Shown here piece after piece: positions 46,310 through 55,600 of a stretch of DNA of 64,000 bases (position 1 is the stretch's first letter; each line of letters starts with the position of its first letter). Under the pieces are notes generated by a model, which had not been told where the DNA came from, ran no database searches, and saw only the letters and a program-made list of their open reading frames with translations. A program made the position numbers and the translations under genes. The DNA is from Polystyrenella longa (GTDB lineage: Bacteria > Planctomycetota > Planctomycetia > Planctomycetales > Planctomycetaceae), in the NCBI RefSeq assembly GCF_007750395.1, contig NZ_CP036281.1, forward strand, positions 5,417,001 to 5,481,000, written 5' to 3'.

Positions 46310-47899
46310 ATGACCAGCAACGCAAATGAAACATGGCCACCACTACTGGAAGCTTTGAAAAAGCATCCGCCTTTTGAACATTCAGTGGACCATTTGTCGA
46401 TGATGGAAACTCACATTTCCTGGATCCTCTTGACCGGAGAGTTTGTTTACAAATTCAAAAAACCGGTCGATCTGGGTTTCGTCGATTTCACCTCGCTTGA
46501 GAAACGAAAATTCTATTGCGAAGAAGAATTACGACTGAATAGCAGGTTCACGGAAGGCCTCTATCTGGAAGTGGTCTGCTTCACTGGGCCAGTGGAGGCC
46601 CCTCTAATTAACGGTCCTGGCGATCCACTCGATTACGCCGTAAAAATGAGTCAGTTCCCCCAGGAATCGCTATTAAGTCACTTGGTCGAACAGGGAAAGC
46701 TGCAACCGGAACATATTGATCGCTTGGCCAAGACAGTGGCAAACTTTCATCAACAGGTGAATGTTGCGGATGAAAAATCCCCCTTCGGCAATCTGGCACG
46801 AATTAAAGAACCTGTCGATGAAAACTTTCGACAGTTATTCTCCTCCATGAATAACGAAGCTGAATCGAAATCTCGCCTGGAGAAACTTCACAGCTGGAGT
46901 AAGAAAGAACACGCCCGGTTGACAAGTCGATTCCTTAAGCGAAAACAGGACGGCTTCGTTCGCGAATGCCATGGAGACATGCATCTCGGCAATATGATCC
47001 TGTGGAATGGAAAAGTGACATTATTTGACTGCATTGAATTCAATGAAAGCTTTCGCTGGATCGATGTGCTGAGCGAAGTCGCATTTTGTGTGATGGATTT
47101 AATGTACCGGGGACATTCAGAATTGGGGCATCGATTTCTCAATCAGTATTTGGAGTGGACTGGCGATTATTCCGGCATGGATTTGTTTCCATACTATCTG
47201 GCCTATCGAGCGATGGTGCGAGCCAAGGTTGCTGGTATTCGCGGACAGCAGCCAGGGCTGACTGAGTCGGAACGATTGAAAGTCCGGCAGGAAAGCCTGG
47301 GGTACCTTCAGCTGGCAGAACAATTCGCAAGCAAGACGCAACCCGTTCTCATGATCACCCATGGCTTCTCTGGTAGCGGTAAGACCTACGGTTCCCAAAA
47401 ACTGGTCGATGGTTTAGGGGCGATCCGAATTCGTTCTGACGTAGAACGAAAGCGACTACACGGACTTGAGCAACATGAAAGTAGTCAGTCCGCTCCTGGT
47501 AGCGACCTGTATTCAACGAAGGCGACAGACAGAACTTATCGTGTCCTTGAGGAACTAGCCCAGATCCTGATCGAAGCGGGAAAGGGGGTGATCGTCGATG
47601 CGACTTTTTTGAAATTCGATCGACGTGATCAATTCCGACAACTGGCCCGACAACTGCAAGTCCCTTTTCGAATCCTTGACTTCGCGGCACCTGACAACAT
47701 TCTAAAGGATCGAATCATGCAGAGAAACGCCACTCAACAGGACGCTTCCGAGGCGGACCTCGAGGTTCTTCAACTTCAACGACAAGCAGCGGAACCTTTG
47801 CGTCTCCAAGAGATCTCCGAAGTTATTCGCCTCGGAGACTCAGACACTTTTTCAGCTGCGATCTCCTCAATCACCCAATTGGTTGAAAACGATTCTTAG
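46310..47899 (+). CDS. bifunctional aminoglycoside phosphotransferase-like / P-loop ATPase protein
   Basis: A 529-residue cytosolic fusion. The N-terminal half has a protein-kinase-like APH fold with HGDMHLGN (221-228) as catalytic loop and LFDCIEFNESFRWIDVLSEV as metal-binding loop. The C-terminal half is a zeta-toxin-like small-molecule kinase with P-loop GFSGSGKT (352-359), RIRSDVERKRLHG and VIVDATFLKFDRRDQFRQLA. The two halves match families COG2187 and COG0645, joined in many bacteria. The substrate is unknown, and the term aminoglycoside is only a fold name. It is a single gene with no neighbouring resistance gene. Confidence 0.9.
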   Translation: MTSNANETWPPLLEALKKHPPFEHSVDHLSMMETHISWILLTGEFVYKFKKPVDLGFVDFTSLEKRKFYCEEELRLNSRFTEGLYLEVVCFTGPVEAPLINGPGDPLDYAVKMSQFPQESLLSHLVEQGKLQPEHIDRLAKTVANFHQQVNVADEKSPFGNLARIKEPVDENFRQLFSSMNNEAESKSRLEKLHSWSKKEHARLTSRFLKRKQDGFVRECHGDMHLGNMILWNGKVTLFDCIEFNESFRWIDVLSEVAFCVMDLMYRGHSELGHRFLNQYLEWTGDYSGMDLFPYYLAYRAMVRAKVAGIRGQQPGLTESERLKVRQESLGYLQLAEQFASKTQPVLMITHGFSGSGKTYGSQKLVDGLGAIRIRSDVERKRLHGLEQHESSQSAPGSDLYSTKATDRTYRVLEELAQILIEAGKGVIVDATFLKFDRRDQFRQLARQLQVPFRILDFAAPDNILKDRIMQRNATQQDASEADLEVLQLQRQAAEPLRLQEISEVIRLGDSDTFSAAISSITQLVENDS

Positions 47900-48149
47900 G
47901 ATTTCGTGATCGGCTCGTTACCGGCGTTGGTCTAATCGGTAGCGGGTTTCAGACTTGAATCAGGTAGATTGACTTTACACGCCGACAGGTCGTGTTATAA
48001 ATCAAGCACACTCTTTTGTTGTCTCCATTTCAAATAGGGTTGCTTGACAGGGCAATGCTTTGTACAAAAAATGAGACGTTGGTCAGAATCGAGGATTCAC
48101 TCTGCCGGAAAAGTTGTCGGCTGGTGGTACTTTAGACAGGGGGCGAACC

Positions 48150-48590
48150 GTGAAGTATGGACCAGACAAAGATAAATCGGCGAGTGCCGTTTCCATGTTT
48201 GCTGTCTCCTTTGTGATCCTGGGCGGCATTGCATTTTTTCTCGCGCTTTCAGGGGTTTATACGATTGATCCCTGGGTCTTTGGCGGCACTGTGACAGGCT
48301 TAATGCTGCTGTTCGGGCTCGCGTTCTGGTTCCTGAACAGTATTGCAACCGAATCGGCTTTGAACTCTGGCCTGTTCCGATTCTGGAAGAAGGACCTCGA
48401 CGCCAATAAGCTCGACTGGGAACCGAAGAAAATCCGCAATTATAAAAAGGATGAACTCGGAACAAATGCTCCGCCCACCCGCGAATCTCTAGAAGAATTA
48501 GGCATGGGCAACAGCACCTGGGTCCCCAAAGGAAAGACTCCTCAACGGAAAAAGGGGAGTCAGAATCAACCCCGACGCAAAACCCGCTAA
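48150..48590 (+). CDS. two-helix membrane protein of unknown function
   Basis: A protein of 146 residues from GTG 48150, chosen for AGGGGGCG about 7 nt upstream (a TTG at 48114 is less likely). Two adjacent membrane helices (AVSFVILGGIAFFLALSGVY, then FGGTVTGLMLLFGLAFWFL) are followed by a charged cytosolic tail rich in Lys/Arg/Asn ending RKKGSQNQPRRKTR. The tail contains DLDANKLDWEPKKIRNYK. No family is recognised. Such proteins are common near planctomycete cell-envelope genes. Confidence 0.68.
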   Translation: MKYGPDKDKSASAVSMFAVSFVILGGIAFFLALSGVYTIDPWVFGGTVTGLMLLFGLAFWFLNSIATESALNSGLFRFWKKDLDANKLDWEPKKIRNYKKDELGTNAPPTRESLEELGMGNSTWVPKGKTPQRKKGSQNQPRRKTR

Positions 48591-48693
48591 TAGCTCCGTT
48601 AATTGAAGACGCTTTCAGACGCATCTGCATCTGACTCTCCCTTCCTGGTATGACCGGTAGAGGATCTCCCCGTACCTGCTGTACTTCGCAAAC

Positions 48694-48750
48694 AAAGCGC
48701 CCACATATCGACAACACTATTTCATCGTGTTATCTTTATGTGGGCGCTTT
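48694..48750. terminator. 14-bp stem hairpin
   Basis: AAAGCGCCCACATA pairs perfectly with TATGTGGGCGCTTT, and inner AACAC/GTGTT extends it. There is no long T-run on either side. It may end the preceding transcript or act as an attenuator. Confidence 0.6.
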
Positions 48751-48839
48751 AGGCGGGGTGCCAATCGCTGTTTTTAAAATTGTATAATTTATAAGTCATT
48801 GTTGCAAAGGAGGTTAAATACATATTTCTCCTGTAGTTC

Positions 48840-48880
48840 GTTTGATGGCGCGCCGGGTGCTTTTACTAATACCATCAAAC
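48840..48880 (+). promoter_or_regulatory. 9-bp inverted repeat upstream of the His-rich gene
   Basis: GTTTGATGG and CCATCAAAC are separated by 23 bases. It lies about 57 bp before the start codon, within the likely 5' leader. Confidence 0.5.
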
Positions 48881-48936
48881 AACACAACTGACTTCAATAC
48901 GAAGTCGAAACCTTCAATTTCACGGAGAAATTAATC

Positions 48937-49410
48937 ATGAAACGCTTCTTCCTTATCGCTGCTGTTATTACTGGTTTGTTCTGTGTCGCTAACGTGGATA
49001 CCGCGGAAGCGGGTCGCAAAAACGGGGGTAGTGGGTTCAAAAGAAACTCCAACGGGGGTGGTAACCGAAACTTCAGTAACAACAGCCGTCGCAACGGTGG
49101 CAACAAAAACTTCGGCAGCAACAATCGCCACAACGGCGGAAACAAACATTTCGATAGCAACAAGCACTTCGGCGGCGGACATAAGTTTCATAACAACCAT
49201 CACAGCAACCACAAGTTCAACAACCACCACTTCAATGGACACAAGTTCCACGGTAAAAAGTTTCACGGACACAATTCTCACGGTGGACACTTCCACGGTG
49301 GATACAACAAACCTTACTACGGTGGATATGGATACGTCGGAGGATACGGTGGTTACGGAAAAGGCGTTACCGTCAACACTCCTGGATTCTCTTTCGGAAT
49401 CTACAAGTAA
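48937..49410 (+). CDS. exported His/Gly/Asn-rich protein
   Basis: A 157-residue protein with a signal peptide (FFLIAAVITGLFCVANVDTAEA). The mature part is Gly/Asn/His-rich, with units such as NGGNKNF, NNHHSNHK, HFNGHKFHGKKF and a C-terminal YGGYGYVGGYGGYGK. The many His in N-H-H and H-x2-H spacings could bind metal ions. The product is probably disordered and surface-exposed. It is preceded by strong hairpins and followed by a terminator, and has a good AAATTA-rich leader with CGGAGAAA as ribosome-binding site. I do not recognise a family. Confidence 0.75.
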   Translation: MKRFFLIAAVITGLFCVANVDTAEAGRKNGGSGFKRNSNGGGNRNFSNNSRRNGGNKNFGSNNRHNGGNKHFDSNKHFGGGHKFHNNHHSNHKFNNHHFNGHKFHGKKFHGHNSHGGHFHGGYNKPYYGGYGYVGGYGGYGKGVTVNTPGFSFGIYK

Positions 49411-49461
49411 GGCGAATTTGAGAATGAACTCCGGCTCTTAAGAGCTTCGCGAGATTTCCCT

Positions 49462-49499
49462 AAAAAACCCTCGACCTGGATTTCCAGTCGAGGGTTTTT
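49462..49499. terminator. bidirectional rho-independent terminator
   Basis: AAAAACCCTCGAC and GTCGAGGGTTTTT pair around CTGGATTTCCA. It separates convergent genes. Confidence 0.95.
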
Positions 49500-49565
49500 C
49501 TGTGTTTGCATGTTTTCAATATTTGAATGGTGACGGAATATGGACCGTCTAGGTTTGCGTGCCGC

Positions 49566-50483
49566 TTATTCGGAGACCTGCGTCTGGCGGATGTGGGCGT
49601 AATTTAAAACGGCCACGAAGATGCTGCCGCCGAACGTATTCCCTAATAATGCAATTCCAATGAACCGAAAAACTTCGTAGGGAGTATGCTTGTCGCCAAT
49701 GAACCAGGCGGTGAACATCTCGGCGGAACCCGCGATGGAGTGGTGAAGCCCGCCGAGCCCGATAACAAAAGTCACAATAAACACGACCATGATCTGACTG
49801 CTGTCCGGGGGAGTGGCCAAAACGAGCCAGGCCCCCAATGCCATTAACCATCCGGCCAGCACAGCGCTCACGAATAAAGATTCGAATGAATACTCCGTGA
49901 GATGCTCTCCGATCAGCAGGTAACCTTCTTTTGCCTTCACAACATTATCCGCGATGCTGAGCAGAAATCCAATGATCGCCGCTCCGATCAGGTTTCCGGC
50001 AATTACAATCGACCAGAGGCGTAACAATTTCGGAAATGTGCTGCGACGATCAAGAAAAGGGTACATCGACGTGGCTGTGTGTTCGGTGAAAAGCTGCGCA
50101 CCGCTCATAATACAGATCACGAATCCGAGAGGATATACCAGAGCAGAGGCCAAGCGAGTGAGCAGTACATTCTCCAAGGGATGAGTTAAAGTCACCATGA
50201 CGGCGACCGCCATCGCGGAGAATCCCACAATCATTCCACCAGCCATCGATGACAACCAGAGGGAGACAGCGGGACGTTTAAGTTGCTCACTTCCTTCTTC
50301 AATCGCTTTTTCGAGCGTATCATCCGGATGACGCTGGGCCGCATCGGACCGTTTGATAATCACCGAGATGAAATCTTCCTCTTCCTGTTTACGCTCTTTC
50401 GTTCGCTCCGTGGGAGGAGGGGCATCGGGATGTTCTTTGATGGGGTTACCATCGGAATCCAAGAGTGACTTCGGCTCGTTCAT
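49566..50483 (-). CDS. formate/nitrite transporter family protein
   Basis: A 305-residue inner-membrane channel or transporter of the FNT fold. A cytosolic Glu/Lys/Pro-rich tail of about 75 residues (longer than in FocA) precedes six helices. The family marks are present: SSMAGGMIVGFSAMAV, ALVYPLGFVICIMSGAQLFTEHT (in parts YPLGFVICIMSG and LFTEHT), NLIGAAIIGFLL and HHSIAGSAEMF. Tail length and the motif set resemble the YfdC-type branch, whose substrate is unclear. The leader region immediately upstream is a dispersed repeat (50492-50597), so the transcript probably starts in or beyond it. Confidence 0.92.
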   Translation of the reverse strand: MNEPKSLLDSDGNPIKEHPDAPPPTERTKERKQEEEDFISVIIKRSDAAQRHPDDTLEKAIEEGSEQLKRPAVSLWLSSMAGGMIVGFSAMAVAVMVTLTHPLENVLLTRLASALVYPLGFVICIMSGAQLFTEHTATSMYPFLDRRSTFPKLLRLWSIVIAGNLIGAAIIGFLLSIADNVVKAKEGYLLIGEHLTEYSFESLFVSAVLAGWLMALGAWLVLATPPDSSQIMVVFIVTFVIGLGGLHHSIAGSAEMFTAWFIGDKHTPYEVFRFIGIALLGNTFGGSIFVAVLNYAHIRQTQVSE

Positions 50484-50491
50484 TTCGTTCT

Positions 50492-50597
50492 TAGATCCTG
50501 TCCAGGATTAGTGTGGCGGCTATCGGTCTCGAAAAGCTTTTAAAAGCTGCTGGCTTCGCCGCCAGAACACGCTACAGTTATCTGGAATGCGCTCTAG
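50492..50597 (-). repeat. dispersed repeat B, copy 2 (inverted)
   Basis: The reverse complement of 39723-39828 with about 12 differences in 104 positions: ends GATCCTGTCCAG and TCTGGAATGCGCTCT, inner GTGTGGCGGC and GCCGCCAGAACAC. It starts 8 bases upstream of the transporter start codon. Confidence 0.85.
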
Positions 50598-50747
50598 CCT
50601 GATGGAGTGACAACAGAATTAGGGCGAGACAGCGGTTGCCCGGAGATACATTTGTTATAGCCAATTTCTGGCAGAAAGCGAATCGACTTGCCCCGAAGCT
50701 CCATCTTCAAACCGAGAGGTGCACACCGGTTGGTGGAGACTGGCAAA

Positions 50748-51209
50748 TTACATAGAAACCTTGCTTCGCGATGCGGGCTTTAAGACTTCAACCTCGACTC
50801 CATTTGGTTGCACTTGGCGAGAAGGACGTTTTGCCAGTGACTTTCGGAGGAGGTTCATGTTTTTGCGATTGGACTTGAAGGCGACGTCAAACAGGTCACC
50901 GACGAAAGGAACGATCCCGACGATCGCATCGATGCCGACATTGGAAACCATACGCAAGAGTGTCCAGCGGGAAACACCGAGTCGACGCGCTTCGTTAATC
51001 ATCCACGCGGACATCAAAGTGGTCGCTGCGTCACCAATACCGGGAACGAGGCCAATGATCGTATCCCAACCCACGCGGAAATTGGTGCCGGGGATACGGT
51101 AGGCGTCATCTAACCACTTGGCAAGCTGCTCAATGCGCTCTATACGGGCAATTTCTTCTGGGATGTCTTCTTCAGAGATGCGTTCAAATTTTGCCATTGT
51201 TTTACTCAT
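50748..51209 (-). CDS. DUF4112 domain protein
   Basis: A 153-residue small membrane-associated protein. After an acidic N-terminus (ISEEDIPEEIARIERIEQLAKWLDDAYRIPG, in parts), the core shows FRVGWDTIIGLVPGIGDAATTL and IDAIVGIVPFVGDLFDVAFKSN, the two G-P-G-I/V-P-x-x-G-D repeats that define DUF4112. These are likely re-entrant or amphipathic helices. Length is typical. A start at 51209 or at the ATG at 51197 is possible. It lies 15 bases downstream of the next minus-strand gene and may be co-transcribed with it. Function unknown. Confidence 0.9.
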   Translation of the reverse strand: MSKTMAKFERISEEDIPEEIARIERIEQLAKWLDDAYRIPGTNFRVGWDTIIGLVPGIGDAATTLMSAWMINEARRLGVSRWTLLRMVSNVGIDAIVGIVPFVGDLFDVAFKSNRKNMNLLRKSLAKRPSRQVQPNGVEVEVLKPASRSKVSM

Positions 51210-51224
51210 TCAAGATCGGGAGCA

Positions 51225-51521
51225 TTAATCAGAAATCAACACAGTCTTGTCATGAGGAGAACGAGAATCGGATTCTTCCGGATCTCGTAATTCCGTTGAC
51301 TCAATGTTTCTTACGCTACTGTTATTTGCACTGCTGTTTTTAGCAGTAGCGATCATGGACGCCGCGCCTACTACGGCGACAGCAACCCAGGCGGTGATTC
51401 CGATATCGCGGTCCTCAGCGAAAATCGCAGTGAATGCAGCTGCCGTGGCCACACCTATAACGGTGACCCCACTTATGAGCAGTGCTTTTACTTGATTTGA
51501 GATCTTGGTGCAAAATGGCAT
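51225..51521 (-). CDS. small two-helix membrane protein
   Basis: A protein of 98 residues from ATG 51521, chosen for GGGAAGAG 8 nt upstream; the frame extends to 51572 with an unlikely leader. Two hydrophobic segments (ALLISGVTVIGVATAAAF and AWVAVAVVGAASMIATA) are separated by a short acidic loop (EDRDIGIT), followed by a Ser/Asn/Glu/Asp-rich tail. It is 15 bases from the DUF4112 gene on the same strand. No family recognised. Confidence 0.62.
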   Translation of the reverse strand: MPFCTKISNQVKALLISGVTVIGVATAAAFTAIFAEDRDIGITAWVAVAVVGAASMIATAKNSSANNSSVRNIESTELRDPEESDSRSPHDKTVLISD

Positions 51522-51636
51522 GTGTAGACTCTTCCCGTAAACATGATTCCATGAAATTTCATCAAGCAACATGATGAGCGTAATTATTGCTGACTACTGG
51601 CGGAAGAGTTCGTTCGATTTAACTAAACGGCGAGTT

Positions 51637-51855
51637 CTAAACAAACTCTAATGTAGCTGATTCGGAGATGTGACCGAATGGAAGATGCTTAGTCGAAAGT
51701 TCTTCTTTTTCCAAGAGTTCCGACCGCTTGATAGCGACGTCTCCAGGAGCGGAAATTCCCAATCGAACTCGACCACCGCTACACTGGATTACTTGGACCC
51801 GAATGTTTCCATCAATAACGATTTCTTCGCCGCATTTTCGTGAAAGTACCAGCAT
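51637..51855 (-). CDS. csrA: carbon storage regulator CsrA
   Basis: A 72-residue RNA-binding protein that dimerises and binds GGA-containing loops near ribosome-binding sites, repressing or stabilising mRNAs. MLVLSRKCGEEIVIDGNIRV at the start, then GGRVRLGISAPGDVAIKRSEL, matches CsrA beta strands and the conserved core (L4, R6, R44-like region). The C-tail is slightly longer than in E. coli. The ribosome-binding site AAGGAGGAG is strong, a normal feature for csrA. In many bacteria it lies near flagellar genes; here no flagellar gene is adjacent. Confidence 0.96.
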   Translation of the reverse strand: MLVLSRKCGEEIVIDGNIRVQVIQCSGGRVRLGISAPGDVAIKRSELLEKEELSTKHLPFGHISESATLEFV

Positions 51856-52626
51856 GTTTTCTCCTCCTTGATATGGGAAAGCTAGTGTTGTGACTAATAC
51901 AAATGCAACTCGGGTACCACTTCGGCAAAAAGTGCCGGTAAATTCGATTTAGATTCGTGTACTAAGTAGTAAACCTTAAGGCTTGGGCCAATATCAAAGA
52001 GGCGTCTAAGCTAAATCAATCATCCAGAATTGTTCACATAGTCTTGTTAATGAACGGATTGCAACAAATCTAACTCTGCGAAATCGTGTTCAGTGACGTC
52101 TGAACGGTCACTGATTCATCAAATACTGTTTATTTTTAAATAATGATCGTTCAACAACCAAGATGATCGCTCGCGAGACAAAACATCGATCAGAATTGAT
52201 GCGTGGCCCCGCTACCAGACAACGAAGGGAACATGAGAGCCTTAGGTAATGTGGGAATCGTAGGGTAATCTCGTTTTGTTTCGGAACGTTTATCGTTTCA
52301 AATTGATACTTTGTTTAATTATGCAACAGTCTACTTGGCATCCGCTTTCAAGGTGATCGCAAGACATTGCAGGATACATGCAAGATCCTTCCGACGTTGC
52401 AGCGGAATTACTATCCAGAGGTTCGATAAAGGGTGGGGGAGGTTTCTTTGAAGTGGAGAACAGGCGACAATTTCAACGGTGAGATAGGCTCAGGGAGCCT
52501 CACCGTGAAAACACTGGATTCCTGCCAATGTTCAGGGACTCTCGACAGACCAAGATTGTCCCAGTGATTCTGTCGTATAGAATGAAAGGCGTCGATTTTA
52601 AGAGTCGCTTTCAGGGGGGATGTAAT
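51856..52626. other. intergenic region between csrA and the Lhr-type helicase
   Basis: About 770 bp between divergent genes, AT-rich in the csrA half. No gene seen. A stem-loop at 52477-52505 (CGGTGAG/CTCACCG with inner GGCT/AGCC) lies in the helicase leader. Confidence 0.55.
52477..52505 (+). promoter_or_regulatory. stem-loop in the helicase leader
   Basis: CGGTGAG and CTCACCG pair, with inner GGCT/AGCC around CAGGG, about 120 bp before the chosen start. Confidence 0.45.
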
Positions 52627-55600
52627 TTGTCGATTGAAAATCCGGTAGAACCGCCAACCGTCATGGACCCGGTACTGGAGACGTTCCATCCGGTGATCCG
52701 GGAATGGTTCGCTTCCCGGTTTGCCGGTCCAACGGAGCCTCAGGTGGCCGGTTGGCCGGTGATTGCCGCGGGCAAACCGACTTTGATCGCCGCCCCGACA
52801 GGTAGTGGTAAAACTCTCACCGCTTTTCTCTCCTGCATTAACCGACTGCTGCTTTCAGCTCTCGAGGGTAACCTGGCGGAAGAGACCCAAGTTGTCTATC
52901 TGTCGCCGCTCCGAGCGCTCTCTAACGACATGCACCGAAATCTCGAGGAACCACTCGCCGAAATTACGGCGCTGGCTCAGGCCGAAGGTATCGACATGCC
53001 GCACCTGAGTGTTGGTTTACGAACGGGCGACACCAAACCTTCTCGGCGTGCCTCGCTGGTTCGCAAGCCCCCTCATATTCTGGTCACGACGCCGGAATCG
53101 CTCTATCTGATGTTAACAGCAGGAAAGGCACGCGAGACGTTGCGTCAAGTCGATACCGTGATCGTCGATGAGATCCATGCCCTTGTTCGTGACAAACGAG
53201 GTTCGCACCTGGCGCTTTCCCTCGAACGGTTAGAACATGTGTCGGAACGTTCCATTCAGCGAATCGGCCTCTCGGCTACACAGCGACCCATGTCTCGAAT
53301 CGCCAAATTTCTCGTCGGTGGTTGGCCGGGAGAATCGATCAACATTGAGCAGCCTGGAGTCCTCGAGCCTGAACCGTCAAACGGTGATGAACCAGTTCCG
53401 ATGGCGCATCCCGTTAATCCGGATGACGAAGTTCTACCGAGCGACTATTGCGAGATTGTCGACGTCGGTCATGCGCGACAACTTGATCTAGGCATCGAAA
53501 CTCCTCGTTCGGAGTTGCAAGCAGTCTGCATGCACGAGCAGTGGGATGAAGTGAATGAACAACTGGTCGAGATGATCAATTCTCACCGCAGCACGCTTTT
53601 GTTTGTTAATACCCGGCGAATGGCCGAACGATTGACGCACCAACTGACTGAGTTGCTCGGCGAAGAAGTTATTGGAAGTCACCATGGTTCCTTGTCTGCC
53701 AAGATTCGGCTGGAGACGGAACGCAAACTGAAAGAGGGGGAGCTGAAAGCGGTCGTCGCAACCGCCTCTCTCGAACTCGGACTGGATATCGGTTACATCG
53801 ATCTCGTTATTCAAATTGGATCACCACGGGCAATCTCGACGTTCCTGCAACGCATCGGTCGGTCGGGACACTCATTGGGACTGATTCCCAAAGGACGATT
53901 ATTTGCCCTCACACGGGACGAGTTGATCGAATGTATGGGCGTGATCCGTGCGGTGAAATCGGGCAGGTTAGATGTCTTGCCAATGCCCGAACATCCTTAC
54001 GATGTTCTCGCTCAGCAGATCGTCGCCGAGGTTGCTGCTGAAGAGTGGGGCACGGATGATCTGTATGAATTATTCATCCGCGCTTATCCTTATCGCAATC
54101 TGTCGCGCAAGGAATTTGACCGAACGATCCACTATCTGAGTGAAGGGGTTTCGCAGAACAGTGTCCGCAACTTGCGTTACCTCCATCATGATCAGGTTCA
54201 AAAACGAATCCGCGCCCGGAAGTCGGCCCGTATTACTGCAACGTGTAACGCCGGAGCGATTCCCGAAGTCGCTTCGTATCGGGTCGTTCTCGATCCGGAA
54301 AAGACAGTAGTAGGAACTCTCGATGAAGAGTTCGCCGTCGAGAGCAGCCGGGGAGATGTCTTCCTGTTGGGGAACAACTCCTGGCGCATCCAACATGTGC
54401 GCGGATCGGATGTCACAGTGACCGATGCGGCGGGGGCTCCACCGACGATTCCATTCTGGCAGGGAGAAGCTCCGGGCCGCACGTTCGAGTTGTCCGAAGA
54501 AGTCTCGCTGTTGCGGGAAGCACTCGAAACACGATTGAAGTCTCAGGACGATGAAGCGACTACCACTTGGTTAGCGGAAGAGACGTTCTGCTCAGAGGAG
54601 ATTGCACGGCAGGCAGTTGCTTATTGCCGGGCGCAGTTGGAAGCGATTGGATTGCTACCAAATCAAAAACAAATCGTCTTCGAGCGATTCTTTGATGAGT
54701 CGGGCGGAATGCAGCTCGTCGTGCACGCCCCTTTTGGTGCCGGTATCAATCGGGCATGGGGATTTTCCATGCGTAAACGGTTCTGCCGTTCCTTCGATTT
54801 TGAATTACAGGCGACGGCGGATGACGATGGTTGGATTCTCTCTCTCGGACCACAACACAGCTTTCCGATCGAGAGTCTCTTTCCGATGCTCACCTCAAAC
54901 AATTCGCGGGGCCTATTGGAACAGGCAGTGCTGACTGTTCCAATGTTCCAGGTTCGCTGGCGCTGGAATGTGACACGGGCGTTACTGGTCACGAAGTTCC
55001 AGTTCGGCAAAAAAGTTCCTCCAGCGCTCCAGCGTTTTCGCGCGGACGATCTGTTGACGGCCGTCTTCCCCAAGTTGACGGGTTGTCAGGAAGAACATAC
55101 AGGCGACCACGAGGTACCTGACCACCCTCTAGCCAACCAGACGATGGAAGACTGCCTGCACGAGATTATCGACATTGAAGGCTTGGAACGAACGCTGCGA
55201 CTGGTGGAAGCGGGCGAGATTACATTGATCGCACGCGATACCCGCGAACCCTCGCCCTTCAGTTATGGATTGCTCAACTCGAATCCTTATACTTTTCTGG
55301 ATGGTGGTGAGGTACAGGAACGCCGCGCCCGCACGGTAGGTACACGACGCGGGATGGCGGTCGAGTCTGTCAGTGACTTGGCGCATCTCGACCCCGAAGC
55401 GATTGCACGAGTACGAACCGAAGCCGAACCCCTGGTTAGAACTGCCGATGAACTACACGACGTGTTGATGGTTCGTGTTGCCTTGCCGATTTGTGAGGGA
55501 CAGGAATGGACCCGTTTTTATGATCAACTGGAAAGTGAAAAACGAGCCGCCTTAACGCGTCTACCCAATGGTGAGGAAGCGTGGGTCGCGACGGAACGAG

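Larger units (their letters stand above)
48591..48936. other. intergenic region with two large hairpins
   Basis: The leader region of the His-rich gene. It contains hairpins at 48694-48750 and 48840-48880. The segment after 48890 is AT-rich. No gene seen. Confidence 0.6.

Noticed and set aside
46310-47899. Antibiotic-resistance gene (aminoglycoside phosphotransferase)
   Set aside because: The APH-like fold is fused to a P-loop kinase, a widespread housekeeping-type family; nothing points to drug resistance.
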